Part shown: in pieces, positions 45,101-57,009 of the stretch
Layout of the letters: every line of letters begins with the position of its first letter
Position numbering within the stretch: the first letter of the stretch is position 1
From: Cercophora sp. LCS_1
Lineage: Eukaryota; Ascomycota; Sordariomycetes; Sordariales; Lasiosphaeriaceae
DNA: 64,000 bases
Reading direction: 5' to 3'
NCBI GenBank assembly: GCA_036250225.1
Contig: JAPZLL010000006.1
Span: 1,364,001-1,428,000, forward strand
Made by a program: the position numbers and the translations under genes
The notes under the pieces: generated by a model
The model's database searches: none
The model's input: the letters and a program-made list of their open reading frames with translations, nothing else
What the model was told of the DNA's origin: nothing

Positions 45101-48100
45101 ATAATTGTCAGGACATGTTCAGGCTCCTCGCCTTTTGCGCTTCGCAAAAAAAACAAGGCAGAACGATTGGAAGCCTGATCCCAATCGTGGTTTTCTGGTG
45201 AATGGCAAAATCGAATCAGCATTATCCGATCACCATCTCAGGACGAGCGAGCTTGCCACACTCACCAAGGAACGGGCCGACCTCGGGCACTTGCTCGCGT
45301 GGCCGGCCCTTGCCCACGCACTGGTCAGTAGCAGTGGGTGCTTGCCGCGCTGAATCTTCTTCCATCCTTCGTCGTTTCCCGCTGTTGCACGAACTCATCA
45401 AATTCCTTGTGGGCAACGGGCTGCCGAACATTGTCCTCCCAACCTCAGACGATCAAACTGCTTGTTACCAGTCGCCTCACTGTCAGCTCGACATGACACA
45501 TCCAAGTTGGCCTGCGTGCGAACCCGCCTTGCAGCAGAGTCGCCTTGGCCACTGCCCGTCGCTTTCACTTGTATCTTTTTACTAATCGAAACTCGATAAT
45601 TGAGAGATGCCTTCCGACGAGCCAACGGGTTCGGCTGCCGCAGCTATTGCCAATTGGGCCTTATCCGTTTGCAAGCCAAGGACCCGTGCCATTGGAAACT
45701 CGATTGCAGGCCCTCGCTGCATCGAGGTAACCAGATGCAACCAGCCATGAGACAGCGCGGGAAGTTGAAGTCAAACGCCCCCACGAGAGGTTATTGGCCT
45801 GATGCTCTCTCGGCCAGCTGCGTTACGAAGCAGGCACAGAAACAAACGCAATACGGCGGCGATGGAGTCGCCCGGTTTCCAACCGACACCCTTGATCAAC
45901 GTCGATAACCGAAACGAGAGCCGCGATTCGGGACAGCTCGCCAGTCTCGGTGCAAACGGATGGACGGTAGGTGAAACACACTGAAGGTTTGCTGCAGGTC
46001 CTGACAAGTCAAAACTCCATTCCGTGGCCGAACTTCCCCATCGGGCTGCCCACGCCACTGATCAAGACAAACTAGCTGGCCGCTGCCGCCGGCACCCGAT
46101 GGCGTTGCGAATGCCACTGTTCCTGGGTTCTGGCGCCCCATTTACCCGTTCCCACCAAACATAGTGTACCTGCCACACCAACGGTTGGCTAATACTTTCT
46201 CAATGACCGTCCCCGGAAAAGGACCCAGGTGCCGGGATTTGACTGCTTAGCTATCGAAGCGTTCGTCATGCTCGCCTGGCCTGTTTCCTCTTCGATCTCG
46301 ACGAGGGGACATATCTCCCGCCGTTGCATTGTTCAGTTTCTGTACTGTTAAAAGCGACAGGGACAAGGTCTCGACATTGTCTGTCGGGCGACAGATGATA
46401 TGCATGCTTGCTACCTAAGATCTGTTTCCTGTGCCGTTCACCGCCACGTTGGGTTGCCGGACAATCTCTTGTCTGTCGAAATCCGTTTCTACGGGGCTAG
46501 GAGACGGGAAGTCGTCATTGAGGACCGGGTAGGAGGCGGCTGGGGAGTGTCCCTATAACCTTGCCGTGGGGTAGAGTATTGTACGTCCATGGCGCGCAGA
46601 TGAGGCGCTGTGGGCTAACACCACCTCCATCGTTCGCCTGACATCAATAATGCCTGGCATGCAATTACCTGCCGCCATTGCTGGTGCCGGAGAACAGGTG
46701 CGCGCTACAGAGTTCTCCATCCGCCATCAGAGGCTTTGTGACATCTGCAAGAGTCATTCCGAGACTGCTTGGCTTCATCCTCAGCGGGGCGAGGGGTAGT
46801 CCACGATGAACTTGACGCATTGTGTGTGCGCACATCTCCGATCACCCCACCGGCAGCCAACGCATACAAGGCATATTAAAAGATCGCAGATGCGGCGGCT
46901 ATGGCCAAGCCATGTATGCAAGGACAGCAAGTTGCTCACTACAGCTGAGAGCATGTCCTGCTTGACCCCCCCGGCTCCTATCCTGCCGGAGACGGGTAAC
47001 TGTCCAATAACCTGGGGACGCGGTCAAAAGAAGAGCTAACCAGAGTGAGGATGTCCAACCCGTTCCCATAGGTTCAGACGAGCCAACTCGACCAAAACGA
47101 CATACATGCAGTTCGTCTCACGAGACCTTTTTAGCGACAGTTTGATACCCCAGGTCGCGAAACAACGATCGGTCAAAGAATGGTGTTCCCCATGATCGAC
47201 CGGTCGCAGTCACGCCTCCGCAAACGACTATATGCAATCATGAAGACTATGCTATAGGAACCATTGGCACCGACTTGTTGATTGACCGACAACCAGCAAA
47301 CACACATTGTTGGGGTCACTCTCTCATTGCTTTGTTCGGGCACCAACAGCGAAACAAGCCGACTGCGATCTGCCGGTATCCCCCGCTGTTCCCTCAGTGC
47401 TCTGGCCGCTGTTCGTCACCGGTCAGTCACGCGGGCTCTTGATCGGTAGTTTGACCCCTCTGAACTTTGGCTTCGATGCCGCGAAGGATATCCCTGCCAG
47501 ACTGTCGCCTCACTGCAACCACCACTAACATGCGGTCCTACTGAATCCACAATGCTGCACAGTACTTGGTATCTTTTCAGATGCAAGACATGCGCCAGCC
47601 CTGCTGCGAGCGGTTGTTGAATGCAGCTTTCAGCTACCGTGACGGCAACGGGGACCGCCTACGGGGACCAAGGTAGGTGGCGATCTACAAAGATAGCGAA
47701 GACGACCAAGAATATGGTTGCATACGGTCAACGTAGCCTCTCACGCAGCATGGTGGTTGCCAGATTGGGCTTTCCGACATGAATATTGCAGAGAAACGAT
47801 CAACATGAGATTGTAAAGCGTCGTCTCGCAAGAAACAAGAGGGTGGGCAGAGAGAGTCACTGGAAGCTGTCATGCACGCCCATCGAAAGGAGTCAATCGT
47901 GGCCGGTTATGGATGGAGCGTCGGATCGGGAATTTGCCGGGATTGCGGTTCACGGCGGCAACCCTCAGTTCGGCTCAGCTGGAGAGGAGGAAAGGAGCCC
48001 CGGAGGAGGGAAACACGATTCATGATCGTCCTGCCGGCGGTGGTGTCCGCAGCTGCCCTGATCCTTGTGTGGGGGAGAGACGGTGCAGAGGCTGACCGCC

Positions 48101-49215
48101 AGTTCGTTCGTTCTCCCTTGATGATTTTCGGACCGGCATTGAACAATAGAAACTGCGCCATCGCTACCAGCGCAGGAGCCCATTGAGGGCTCGCACACTG
48201 GGCAAGCCCAGGGTTGGCGATTGTTTGGTCGACAACCCCGCCAAACAAGAGCAGACAAGCGGCATCTGACAAAGACTGTGTGATGTGGGCTGGCCAGCGA
48301 CAAGTTCCGAGGACGCACAGACGTCGAGTCCCTCAGCGGCCGTTTGGCGTTTGCTCTCTTCCATCTGCGGTGGGCTCCATCCAGCCATCGAGGGTCGGCG
48401 ATGCGATGGCGATGGGCTGGCGGCGCCGGTTGTGTTCGCAACGGGGCCCCTTGTCTCGTCTGCGCTCGTTTGCAACAGCTTGACCAAGATCAGTTGAACG
48501 CCGTGCTGTTTAGGGGCTCAATGCTCCATGATCCGTCATGCAGACATCTAAACGCAGCGCGCACGTAGCATCGAGACCGGGGGCTCGCTGGGATGCGGCG
48601 CGAGAACAGACGCAATCGGTCGCTGCCCATTTCGCGCACAGAGGGTCGGAATAAAGCCAGAATTCCCCAGAGAAAGATCAACGGCGCCTGCAGGGCCTGG
48701 GGGGTGCCGGGTTCCCAAAGCGGCTTATATCACATTGACCGCACAGGTTCTTGGGTCTCAGCAAAACCCATGTGCAACCCGGACCACAGATGCGAGCCGG
48801 AGGGTCGTGGTTTTTGGGTACAAGACGGATCGAAGCGAGCCTGCGAGCCGCTCCTTTTGTCTTGCGGACTCCTTTCCGTGCGCCTAGCGCCGCCATTGTG
48901 CCCTTGTGCGGGTGTGTCCTTGGCCCCTTGTCGGTCGGTGGACTCGTCATTGTAGCATTGTTCGCCTGGTCCGATCTGGCGCTCTCGGTTGATGCAAGAT
49001 GCCAGATGGATTGATTCAGTCTGGGGCTCCGCATCGGTCGACCAAAATTGCGAATTTCTGTTTCTCGCCGCAGTTGGCCTCAGCTTTGGATCCAGGACGG
49101 TCCAGCAGGTTAGCCGGCGCATCGAAACCAAACCATCAGGGTCGCAAAACATCGGAGGGAAAATCTCAAATGGGGATGGCCCACTCGTTGGTCGCTCGCC
49201 GGCTGCTGCTTGGTA

Positions 49216-49243
49216 GTGGTGGTGGTGCTGCTGCTGCTGCTGC
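49216..49243. repeat. TGG/CTG microsatellite
   Basis: Four TGG-like units run into five CTG units. Located in the gene-poor interval before the Myb gene. Confidence 0.8.
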
Positions 49244-51446
49244 CGTTGGAACCCACCTCTTGCTTCCCTCTGCCAACTGCCTGCTGGCCTGGCTTGGTCG
49301 CCGTCTACTCTCCGATCGAGCCCCAGGCATTTGGCGAGCCCGTTTCACGCTGCTCGCGCCCCATGCGACTTTGGGCGACTGCAGCCACTCATCCCCGTCG
49401 CTTCTCCCGTCATTCTCTCCACGTCTCTGGGCTGGCGATGCAGACACGATGCAGCGAGAAACTTGGCTGACGCCCGGCCGCTGCGCTGCACCGCCCTCCA
49501 GTTCCTCTGCCACAAGCACGCCGTGGGCTGTCGACGGCCAGATGGTTGTGCGAGGCGGCAGGCGGCTGCCAGCAACGCGAGGGGAGGCTGCGGACGCGGA
49601 TGGGAAAAGGGTAGAAAATAATCCCAAAAGGAAGAAACCGGTCGAGCCCAACTTGACAAACGTCCCTTACCGAGTTTCAACCCGATGGGCTGCGGTGACC
49701 GCCACCATCAACAACACCAGCGGGCTCCCTCGCACGCCCTGGCCGCCCATTATGATTTGCATCATCGACATGCCATTTTTGGAGGCAGAGGAAACGCCGC
49801 TAACCAAACAGGTTGCCGTTGAAAAATGCTGCCGTCTGTCTCTGCGCAGGCTCATGCATGAATTTGTTGTCATACTCTGCGGCCCCGGTCGATAACACAA
49901 AGTACGGTACCGGCATGCCAACTTCAAAAATGGTCGTGGATCGGTATTGGGTTTGTGCTTTTTCTATCAATCCGCCATGGCCAGACCCCTCCACCAGACG
50001 TACGTCAATGGGGGGGAACGGCTACGGCGATTGGGGAAGGAGGGGTGGTACCTTTTCCGCCAAGGGCGCAGGCTCCGGTGCGGTGCGGTTGCTGGTGCTG
50101 ATGCTTGTCTTGTCTCGAGGCAGAGGCTCCCCGGTGGTGCCCCCGCCGTGGCCTGCCCAACACGCTCCTCCGGCAGAGGTAGCACCGGCAGATGAAGGAG
50201 TTCGTCTCTTTTTCTCTTGCCTAGGGCTGCCCAACGTGTGTGTGCCAGCCCTGGGCGTCCGTCATGCTCGAGGCACAGCCCATGTGGGATGGGAGTGGGA
50301 GTCGCTCCCGCAACCCTCAGCGCGCAGTGCTGTTCCGAAGTACCTACCTCCACTGCAGACGGGGTTACGTCGATGCTTGCTCGCGGTGGTCGATATCTGA
50401 CAGGCCACCTTGCCGGCGTTTGGCAGGCAGAACTGGGGTACAGACCCTGAGTGGGCTTCCGGTGGCTGCCCAGGCCCTATGCACACCAGAAAGCCATTGA
50501 GACGGACCATCCTTACCATGAATCCAAGCCCTGACCTCGCACATCCCTTGCCCTTGGCCCTTGTTCGTTTCCTTACTCCACAGTCTCTGCTCTCTAGGCA
50601 CACGCCCTTCCACACCACTACCACTGTGCCCGCCCATCTTCAAGACTTGCGACTGCACACCCGTCATCTGGACAGTTCCGGATGGCTGCCGTTCTGACGA
50701 GTTCTTAGTATCCCATCCTTAAAGCCGTCAACGTCCTGGTTGGAGCCCGTCGTTCATGAGCCGGACCCCGGTTCCAGTCCCGCACCACGCTCACCACGTT
50801 GGAAGGCACACCGTCATCAAGTTTTTTTTTTTTATTTCCTTCCACCCTACCCTCCGGTCAATCTGCAGAAGCGCGTCTTCCCGGCCCTGTCCTGCCTCTT
50901 CCCTGTCCCCGTCGGCGCCCTACCCGTCCTCCGCTGGAGCAGACGATGACTATGGAAAGGTCGCCCTCTCTCCCTGCCAGGCACATTCTCAGCAAACTAG
51001 TTTGACCGACGTACCTTTCCGCCGGCACGTCCACTTTGCTCCTGTTCGCCTCATCAGCCCGGCTTGACCCCGTTCATTGGCTGGTGGTTACCCGGGAGGC
51101 GCCAATCATGTACATAGTGTGCCTTCAAGACGCGAGACACGCCTCTTGAAAGCTCCAGCTCCCTGCTCCTTCTCTCCAGCTTGTCCCGGAGGAAGCTGCT
51201 TCTCTCACTCGATACAAAGATACCCCTTTTACCGTCTTGTTCCTGCATTGCCTCGCCTCCCTAACTTCAAGCTGCCGAGCACGCTGTCTACCTACCACAT
51301 TCGACCTCTCGAGCAACACATCAACCACCCCTTACCCAAGCCCGCGCCACCCCGTCCTTTTCTTAAGTCACCCGCTCGGCCCGTCTTGACTGTCCGGCCG
51401 CGGTTCCGCAAGTCCTGACCACGCCTACTCACCCTCGATCCCCGAT

Positions 51447-52945
51447 TTGGACGGAGAGAAAGAAAGGCTCGAGCCTTTCGTCTGCAAACTGTCGACCCAA
51501 ACCATCTTCGAAAGACGGCAGAGCCAACCCAGGGCGCGCGGTTTTGGCGCCCACAGACTCGCTACCCTTCAAGGGAACGTCCGGCGAGACACCGCCATCG
51601 TGGATATCGCCTCACTTCTCAAGGGCTCCGACTCAAATGAGTCCTCGGCTTCGCCTAACTACCATACCCCAACCACCTCTGTGCCATCCTCGACGGCGAC
51701 GGCGGCGTCTCGAGGGGCGCCACTGCCGGGCCCGTATTCCGTAGCTCCCGCAACGTCATCTCCGCGCGTAGGCCCGCTGGGCGGAGCTGGGCAGCTGGGC
51801 TACGGCGGTCCGCCCCCGGTCCCCGGTCTTCATCAGCATCAGACGGGCAGCACCGGAACGGCCTCGCGCCCGGGCAGCGGGAGCAGCGGGAAGCGCAGCA
51901 TGCCGCCCCACACGTCCGAGTCCCCGGCCAAGAAGCAGAGCAAGTGGTCGCCTGAAGAGGACGCCCTGATCATCGAGCTCCGGGGCAGCGGCATGAAGTG
52001 GGACGACATTTCGAAGCGCCTGCCGGGCCGGAGCTCCATTAGCTGTCGCCTCCACTATCAAAACTATCTCGAACGACGCAGCGAGTGGGACGAGGAGCGC
52101 AAGAACAAGCTCGCGCGACTTTACGAACGGTAGGTCGCGATGCAATCAGTATGAAACCCGGGTTGGAACGCTGCTGACATGGATCCAGATTCAAGGCCGA
52201 GATGTGGCAGAAAGTCGCCGAAGAGATGCAGGTCCCATGGCGCGCCGCCGAGGCCATGCATTGGCAGTTAGGCGAGGCCGACATGGCCAGGCGAGCGGGC
52301 GTCGTTCCCTTCTCGCTGAACATGACCGGCGCCGACCCACAAGGCTCGCAGCGCGTGTCACCTACAAGGGGACATGCGCACTCACAATCACAGGGAAGCC
52401 TGCCACGCGACCTCTCGGGCATCCCCTCACCACGCTACGCTCGCGGCCCCGGTACCCCGGTAATACCACCTCCTCTTCCGAGCGGCCGGCCGCTGGCAGC
52501 CCGGCGCGAGAGTGTGCCTTCACGACCGCCCTACGGATACCCCGAGCCGATTGATCCCGGCTACGGCATGCCGGGAGGTGGTTTCGGCCTGGCTCCTATC
52601 CAGACAGCAAACGTTGGCCAGGCCAGGGGAGGTCTCCTCCCAAGCGTCGCTGAGCTGACAACCGGAGTCAGTCCCTACAGCACGCCTGCCTACTCGATGG
52701 GCGTCCCCAGCGCTAGCCCCGTCCACAGTGCGACAGCTAGCCCTGGGCCTCTTCTGCCTTCCATGTCTTCGTATCCTCCAATCGAGCCAGCGGGTGGCAA
52801 GCGACGAGCTAGTCCGGAGACAGGATCACGGGAATCGAGCCGACGACGACAACTACATCCTCGCCAGGATGAGTACGATCCTCCACAAGGCCATCGGGGT
52901 CGCCAGGACGAATACGATCCTCGCCAAAGCCGCCGAGGCCGTTAA
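51447..52945 (+). CDS. Myb/SANT DNA-binding protein, 5' end unresolved
   Basis: Two exons are visible (open frame to 52129, then 52189-52945). The conserved core starts with DIASLLKGSDSNESS at about 51603. A Gly/Pro/Ser-rich stretch follows, then a Myb/SANT domain starting KWSPEEDALIIELRGSG and DDISKRLPGRS. Next come YQNYLERRSEWDEE and, after the intron, FKAEMWQKVAEEM with WRAAEAMHWQLGEAD. The C-terminal half is Pro/Ser-rich and ends with two copies of RQDEYDP. No in-frame ATG exists before 51900, which would lose the conserved DIASLLK part, so an upstream coding exon is likely; I could not place it. The family is a fungal regulator of uncertain role. A different frame looks coding near the 3' end. 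Confidence 0.85.
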
Positions 52946-54379
52946 TCGCGACCTGCCACCGCGTATACCTGCGGAAACATTTGCATCAAGAGCGTTTGGG
53001 CGAAAACGGAGTCGGCGCGCGGAGAAAAGTAGAGCAGCACTTCAGGAGTTACCGGGGTTGAATTGCTACCAACACATAACAACATCCTTTGACATGACCC
53101 TTCCCTTCACATACATAAACAAAACGCGCGCACTCTAAGGTACAACCCGGCTTTGGCTTCTTTATTCCACTGTTTCCGCACACAGCACAACACATGAATT
53201 GCATTAGCGACTAGGGGCATTGGGATGTACGGCACGGAATGGGAAAGGATGGCGGGATGGGTTTAGGTTTGGATGTAGGAAAGGGAACATATTCTTGGAT
53301 CAACGGAATGGGACGATGGCATATTTTAACGCAGCAGACTTTTTATTCTTCAACCGGGAGTGGGAGAAGACAGGATACCTTTTTTTATTTTCCTTTGACG
53401 AAAAACTCCTTTGTAGTGTGAGACGGAGATGTGGTCTGTTTTTCTTCTTTCCTGTCTGGCGAAATGGAGATGAGGAAAATATCCTGGAATAGAGGAGGAA
53501 ATATCAGAAGACACGACGCGCGCATGATGTGAAATGAAACCGAGAGAGAGAGAGAGCAGGCTGTTTGTTGTTCGCCTTGGGACAACAACAAACAACAGTA
53601 CGAATAGCTTTTACCAGTCTAGTCTTTTTTTGTGTCAGATATCTTTCTTGTTTGTTATTTTACCCATAACCCATTTTTGTTTTATTCTTCGTTCTCTGAT
53701 GGCGGCGGCGAGGGAATTTTTAAAATTCAAGCAAAAGTGTCATGGTTTCATCATTGGCGGAAAAAAACAGAGAAAGAAGGGGCTCGGCCAAGGGAGTTTG
53801 GTGTTATTCAATTACACGAAAAGGAGTGATTGCAAAAAAAGGGGCAGCATAGATGATGGACCTCCACTCCAGGCAACGGAGTTGTGTGCGTGTGTCAGTC
53901 AATGGGGAAGGCGGTGTTGAGGAGTCTTTGGACGGACGGACTTTTGCTTGGGGAAGGGAGGCGAGAAAAAAATGAAATAAAGAAGGCGGCATCCATTGGT
54001 ATTTTCCTGGCAAGCAAAAATGGGCGGTAAGGTGAAACAGGTATCATCCTCAAGGAGCGGACGAATGGACTCGGAGAGAGACAAGACGAGTGATAATCAC
54101 TTTTTTCGTGTGTTGATGTTTTGGTGGTGATAGGTGACGAGCGTCGAGGTGTGACTGTGAGTGTGACGGGCCAATGCCATCAGAGTGAAGGAGAGAGTGA
54201 GCAGCCAGAAGCGAGCCAAACTATTAGACTCAGCGTGCCGCAGAAGCAAATACGCACCGTTCTGTCACGCTAGTGGGGGCCGGTTGGACCGGGGATCCCC
54301 TCGCCGCGCCAAAGACATGGCCAGTTGGAGATGGCTTTGGCTTTTGCCTTGGTACAGTTTATTTTATTTTGCAGGTCCG
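52946..54379. other. Convergent 3' flanks, Myb and TRM9
   Basis: 1.4 kb between convergent genes, with several AT-rich, T-rich patches (53390-53720) typical of fungal 3' UTRs. No gene is supported, apart from the question about the second frame at its left edge. Confidence 0.5.
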
Positions 54380-55387
54380 TCACGGCCGGGCTTCATTAGC
54401 AGCCACGACCCACCAATTGTCCCTCTCGTAGCCGCTGGTGATGACTACACCGCCGGCTGCCAGCACATCTTCCTCCAGTTCACCTTTGCAGTACAGATGG
54501 TAATAGCGCTGGAAGACGGGGTCGGTGTGGGTGTGGTCCACGCCCGTCGCCGCCCCTGTTTCTGTCCGCTCCCCTGGCGGCGTTGTGATGGCCACGGCCG
54601 AAGACTCACCGCTTGGATTGGCGGTCGAGCCACTGTCCTTGGACGACTTGTGGCTCGGCAGGCCTTTCTTCCTCGGTGTTTGGCTCTTGAGCACCCAGGG
54701 CACCAGCAGATCCTGCTCGCCGCCCTCGTCCCATCCGCGCCGACTGTTTCCCTGTTCCAACGCCCAGACGTACAGCAACACTTGGCCGCTGGCGGCCTCT
54801 CCGGACCTGACACATTGTAAGAGCTGCCGAATGGCGTCCTGCCGCCTTGCCCGGGTCGACATGTGGTGAATTACTGCCACGCAAATGGCAAAGTCGACCG
54901 TATGGTCGCGGAAAGGAAGCCTGAGCCCGTCGGCCACGAGCACGTCTGATATCCCCGCTCCACCTGCCTGGTCCGACACCCCCGTGCCGGCGGCACCGGC
55001 AATCGCCTCGACTTGCGTCGTCTTGGTTACACCCTGGGGCCCTGCGTCATCTGGGCGCCCGAGGCGGCTCCTGGCAAGCGCGACGAGCGCGGGACTTCTG
55101 TCGGAGCCCAGCATGATGACGGCAGGATTGACGCCAAGGTACTTGCCGTTGCCACAGCCCACGTCTAGCCCTACCGATCCCAGCGGTTGGGCGTGCAGGA
55201 ACGAGGCGACGGCCGGCCAGGGCTTGTGGCGGGTGGCAGAGAAGTGCGGCGCGATGGCTTGATACACCCCGTGAACGTGGGTTCGTTCGTACGCCTCGGC
55301 CTCAGCTTCTGCGTCGTGGTCCGCGGCCCCGGCGGCAGTGAGCCTTGCCACGGCGGGTGCCGCTGATGACGATGGCAGGGCGGCCAT
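54380..55387 (-). CDS. trm9: tRNA wobble-uridine methyltransferase Trm9
   Basis: Trm9, with Trm112, methylates carboxymethyl-uridine at tRNA position 34 to form mcm5U. A single exon gives 335 residues, longer than yeast Trm9 mainly through low-complexity insertions. The N-terminal YERTHVHGVYQAIAPHFSAT and KPWPAVASFL match the family. SAM motif I is VGLDVGCGNGKYLGV (73-87), motif II-like GSDRSPALVALAR follows, and LVADGLRLPFRDHTVDFAIC with IHHMST completes the methyltransferase core. The end YYHLYCKGELEEDV and ERDNWWVVA is the conserved C-terminal segment. An insertion of about 60 polar residues sits between them. ATG 55387 is the first in-frame ATG. Convergent with the Myb gene. Confidence 0.95.
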   Translation of the reverse strand: MAALPSSSAAPAVARLTAAGAADHDAEAEAEAYERTHVHGVYQAIAPHFSATRHKPWPAVASFLHAQPLGSVGLDVGCGNGKYLGVNPAVIMLGSDRSPALVALARSRLGRPDDAGPQGVTKTTQVEAIAGAAGTGVSDQAGGAGISDVLVADGLRLPFRDHTVDFAICVAVIHHMSTRARRQDAIRQLLQCVRSGEAASGQVLLYVWALEQGNSRRGWDEGGEQDLLVPWVLKSQTPRKKGLPSHKSSKDSGSTANPSGESSAVAITTPPGERTETGAATGVDHTHTDPVFQRYYHLYCKGELEEDVLAAGGVVITSGYERDNWWVVAANEARP

Positions 55388-57009
55388 ACTCAACCAAGTA
55401 GGTCGACGTCCAGCTGGGCAAGGAAAGGCTCGCTTGGGAGGAGGGGAGGGGTGTGACAACCGGTCGGGCAGGACAGCCAAGGTGAGCCGTGAGACAAGAC
55501 AACAATCCTGGGGCTCAATGGGTCCAACTGAGGAAAAATGAAGCCCAACTGGGCGCAGCACTGGCCGCGCCGACGATGGGGAAAGCTACCAACTCAGGCG
55601 CAGTGCGCACGGGTTGGGGTTGGCTACCGACGTTGCGTCTCGGTCTTCGGCGTGCTACCCAGGTATTGGGCAGATTGGGCCTCGATGATTGGCCGGGCAC
55701 CGTCGCGACGGGTTGCTAAGGTCAGGCCGCAGAGACTGCACGCCAACAGCGCACACCACAGGGTAGCCGGCCGAACACACACCGCACCCCGCGGCTGCGG
55801 GATCAGACCGGAAGTCTTGACCGCTGGTTCGGGCCAAATGTACAGAGTCAGCAAATGCACGCCAGAAGCGGAGCGGTGGAGAAAGCAGAGAGCGGAGTTG
55901 ATCGTGATTGTGAAGCCATGGTTGCAGGTTGCAGGCTGGTGCAGACGCACCTGGCGATAGCTGCCAGTACGACGGTGAGCAGGCGTTCGGGCACGTCGTT
56001 GCCTGGATGCTGCCGGATGCGTGGAGGCGCTGCGTGGTGGATGTTGTGTCGCCGTGTCGTGTGCTCACGATGCTTCGCCAGCCAGGGCTGCGAAAGTGGC
56101 ACGAACGGTGGGGTCAAGAGACTGAAAAAAGCAAATTGCAGGCACACACCTTGGAAAATTCTCTACACGTGCAGAAGACCCGCAGCTATGCACTTTCCGG
56201 AGCGCAGTGCCTGGTTGCCTGTTGTCGAGCTGCGTGCCGGCGGAAGGGTGAAGGCCTCGGATGAGGGAAGACGAGCAGAGGTTGCGTTAAGGTTGCCGGA
56301 CGAAAAGGTGTGGATGCTTCACGCCGTTTGGCGGGGTACCCAGGTCGATGCCAGGCTCCTGCCGTCCGCCTCGTCTTGTGCAAAATCCTGATCAAATTTT
56401 CACCTTGGCTGCAACCTTGTAGGTAAAGGAGGTCCAGCTGCATTGCGGTTATCGGAGTTGGAAGTCATTGCACTTGTCGAAAGCAGCCAACAAAGTGAGG
56501 AAGGAAGGCGCATGCCCCTCGCAGGTGATGAGCTGGCGGGGCAGCGCAGGGTTCCCACACTTGCCTTGACTAGGACGACGATGACATCAAACGGGCCGAC
56601 CAGGGCTCAACCATCGGCAAGGATCCCGAGTTCTCTGCACACAAGAATTAACCCTAGCCGCGCGAAACATAAGTCTCTGAAAGCGCCGCCCGCAAAGTGT
56701 GGTTCGCGCCTCCGTCAACGGCACGGGGTGTGCCCAGTGGTGACAACCACAACTCAGGGACGCAAGTCGTGGTTGGCTGGCCAAGGGCTGAGATCGATTC
56801 CGAGCTGAACAAAATCTCCGAACTCAACGACTGCCACCGACATTTGTGTCACCTCGTCTGCGTTGCTTTTCGCCTCAACTGCCGAACCCAAGGCCTAAGG
56901 TTGTTCGTGTTAGGGCTGCTTCCTATCGTGCTGTTTTACACTAACTTTACTACTTTCACAACCGTTACCCATCTTGTACTCCCACTGCTCAGCGCGGCAA
57001 ACTCGGTCT
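55388..57009. other. Intergenic, TRM9 promoter to dehydrogenase 3' flank
   Basis: 1.6 kb in tandem minus-strand orientation. The right end is T-rich with the likely 3' UTR of the dehydrogenase. Open frames on both strands show no motif or family resemblance. Confidence 0.5.

Larger units (their letters stand above)
44932..51446. other. 6.5 kb gene-poor divergent interval
   Basis: The largest gap in the window, between the tubulin cofactor (-) and the Myb gene (+). A telomere-repeat box lies near the left end. From about 48.5 kb the DNA becomes GC-richer with C/T runs, a CTG-type microsatellite at about 49216-49243 and many short frames. This suits a long promoter and leader for the Myb gene. 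Frames of up to 298 codons (48999-49895) overlap antisense frames and resemble nothing known. Confidence 0.5.

Noticed and set aside
48999..49895. 298-codon plus-strand frame
   Set aside because: Low-complexity, overlapped by several other frames, no domain, and located in probable leader or promoter DNA of the Myb gene.
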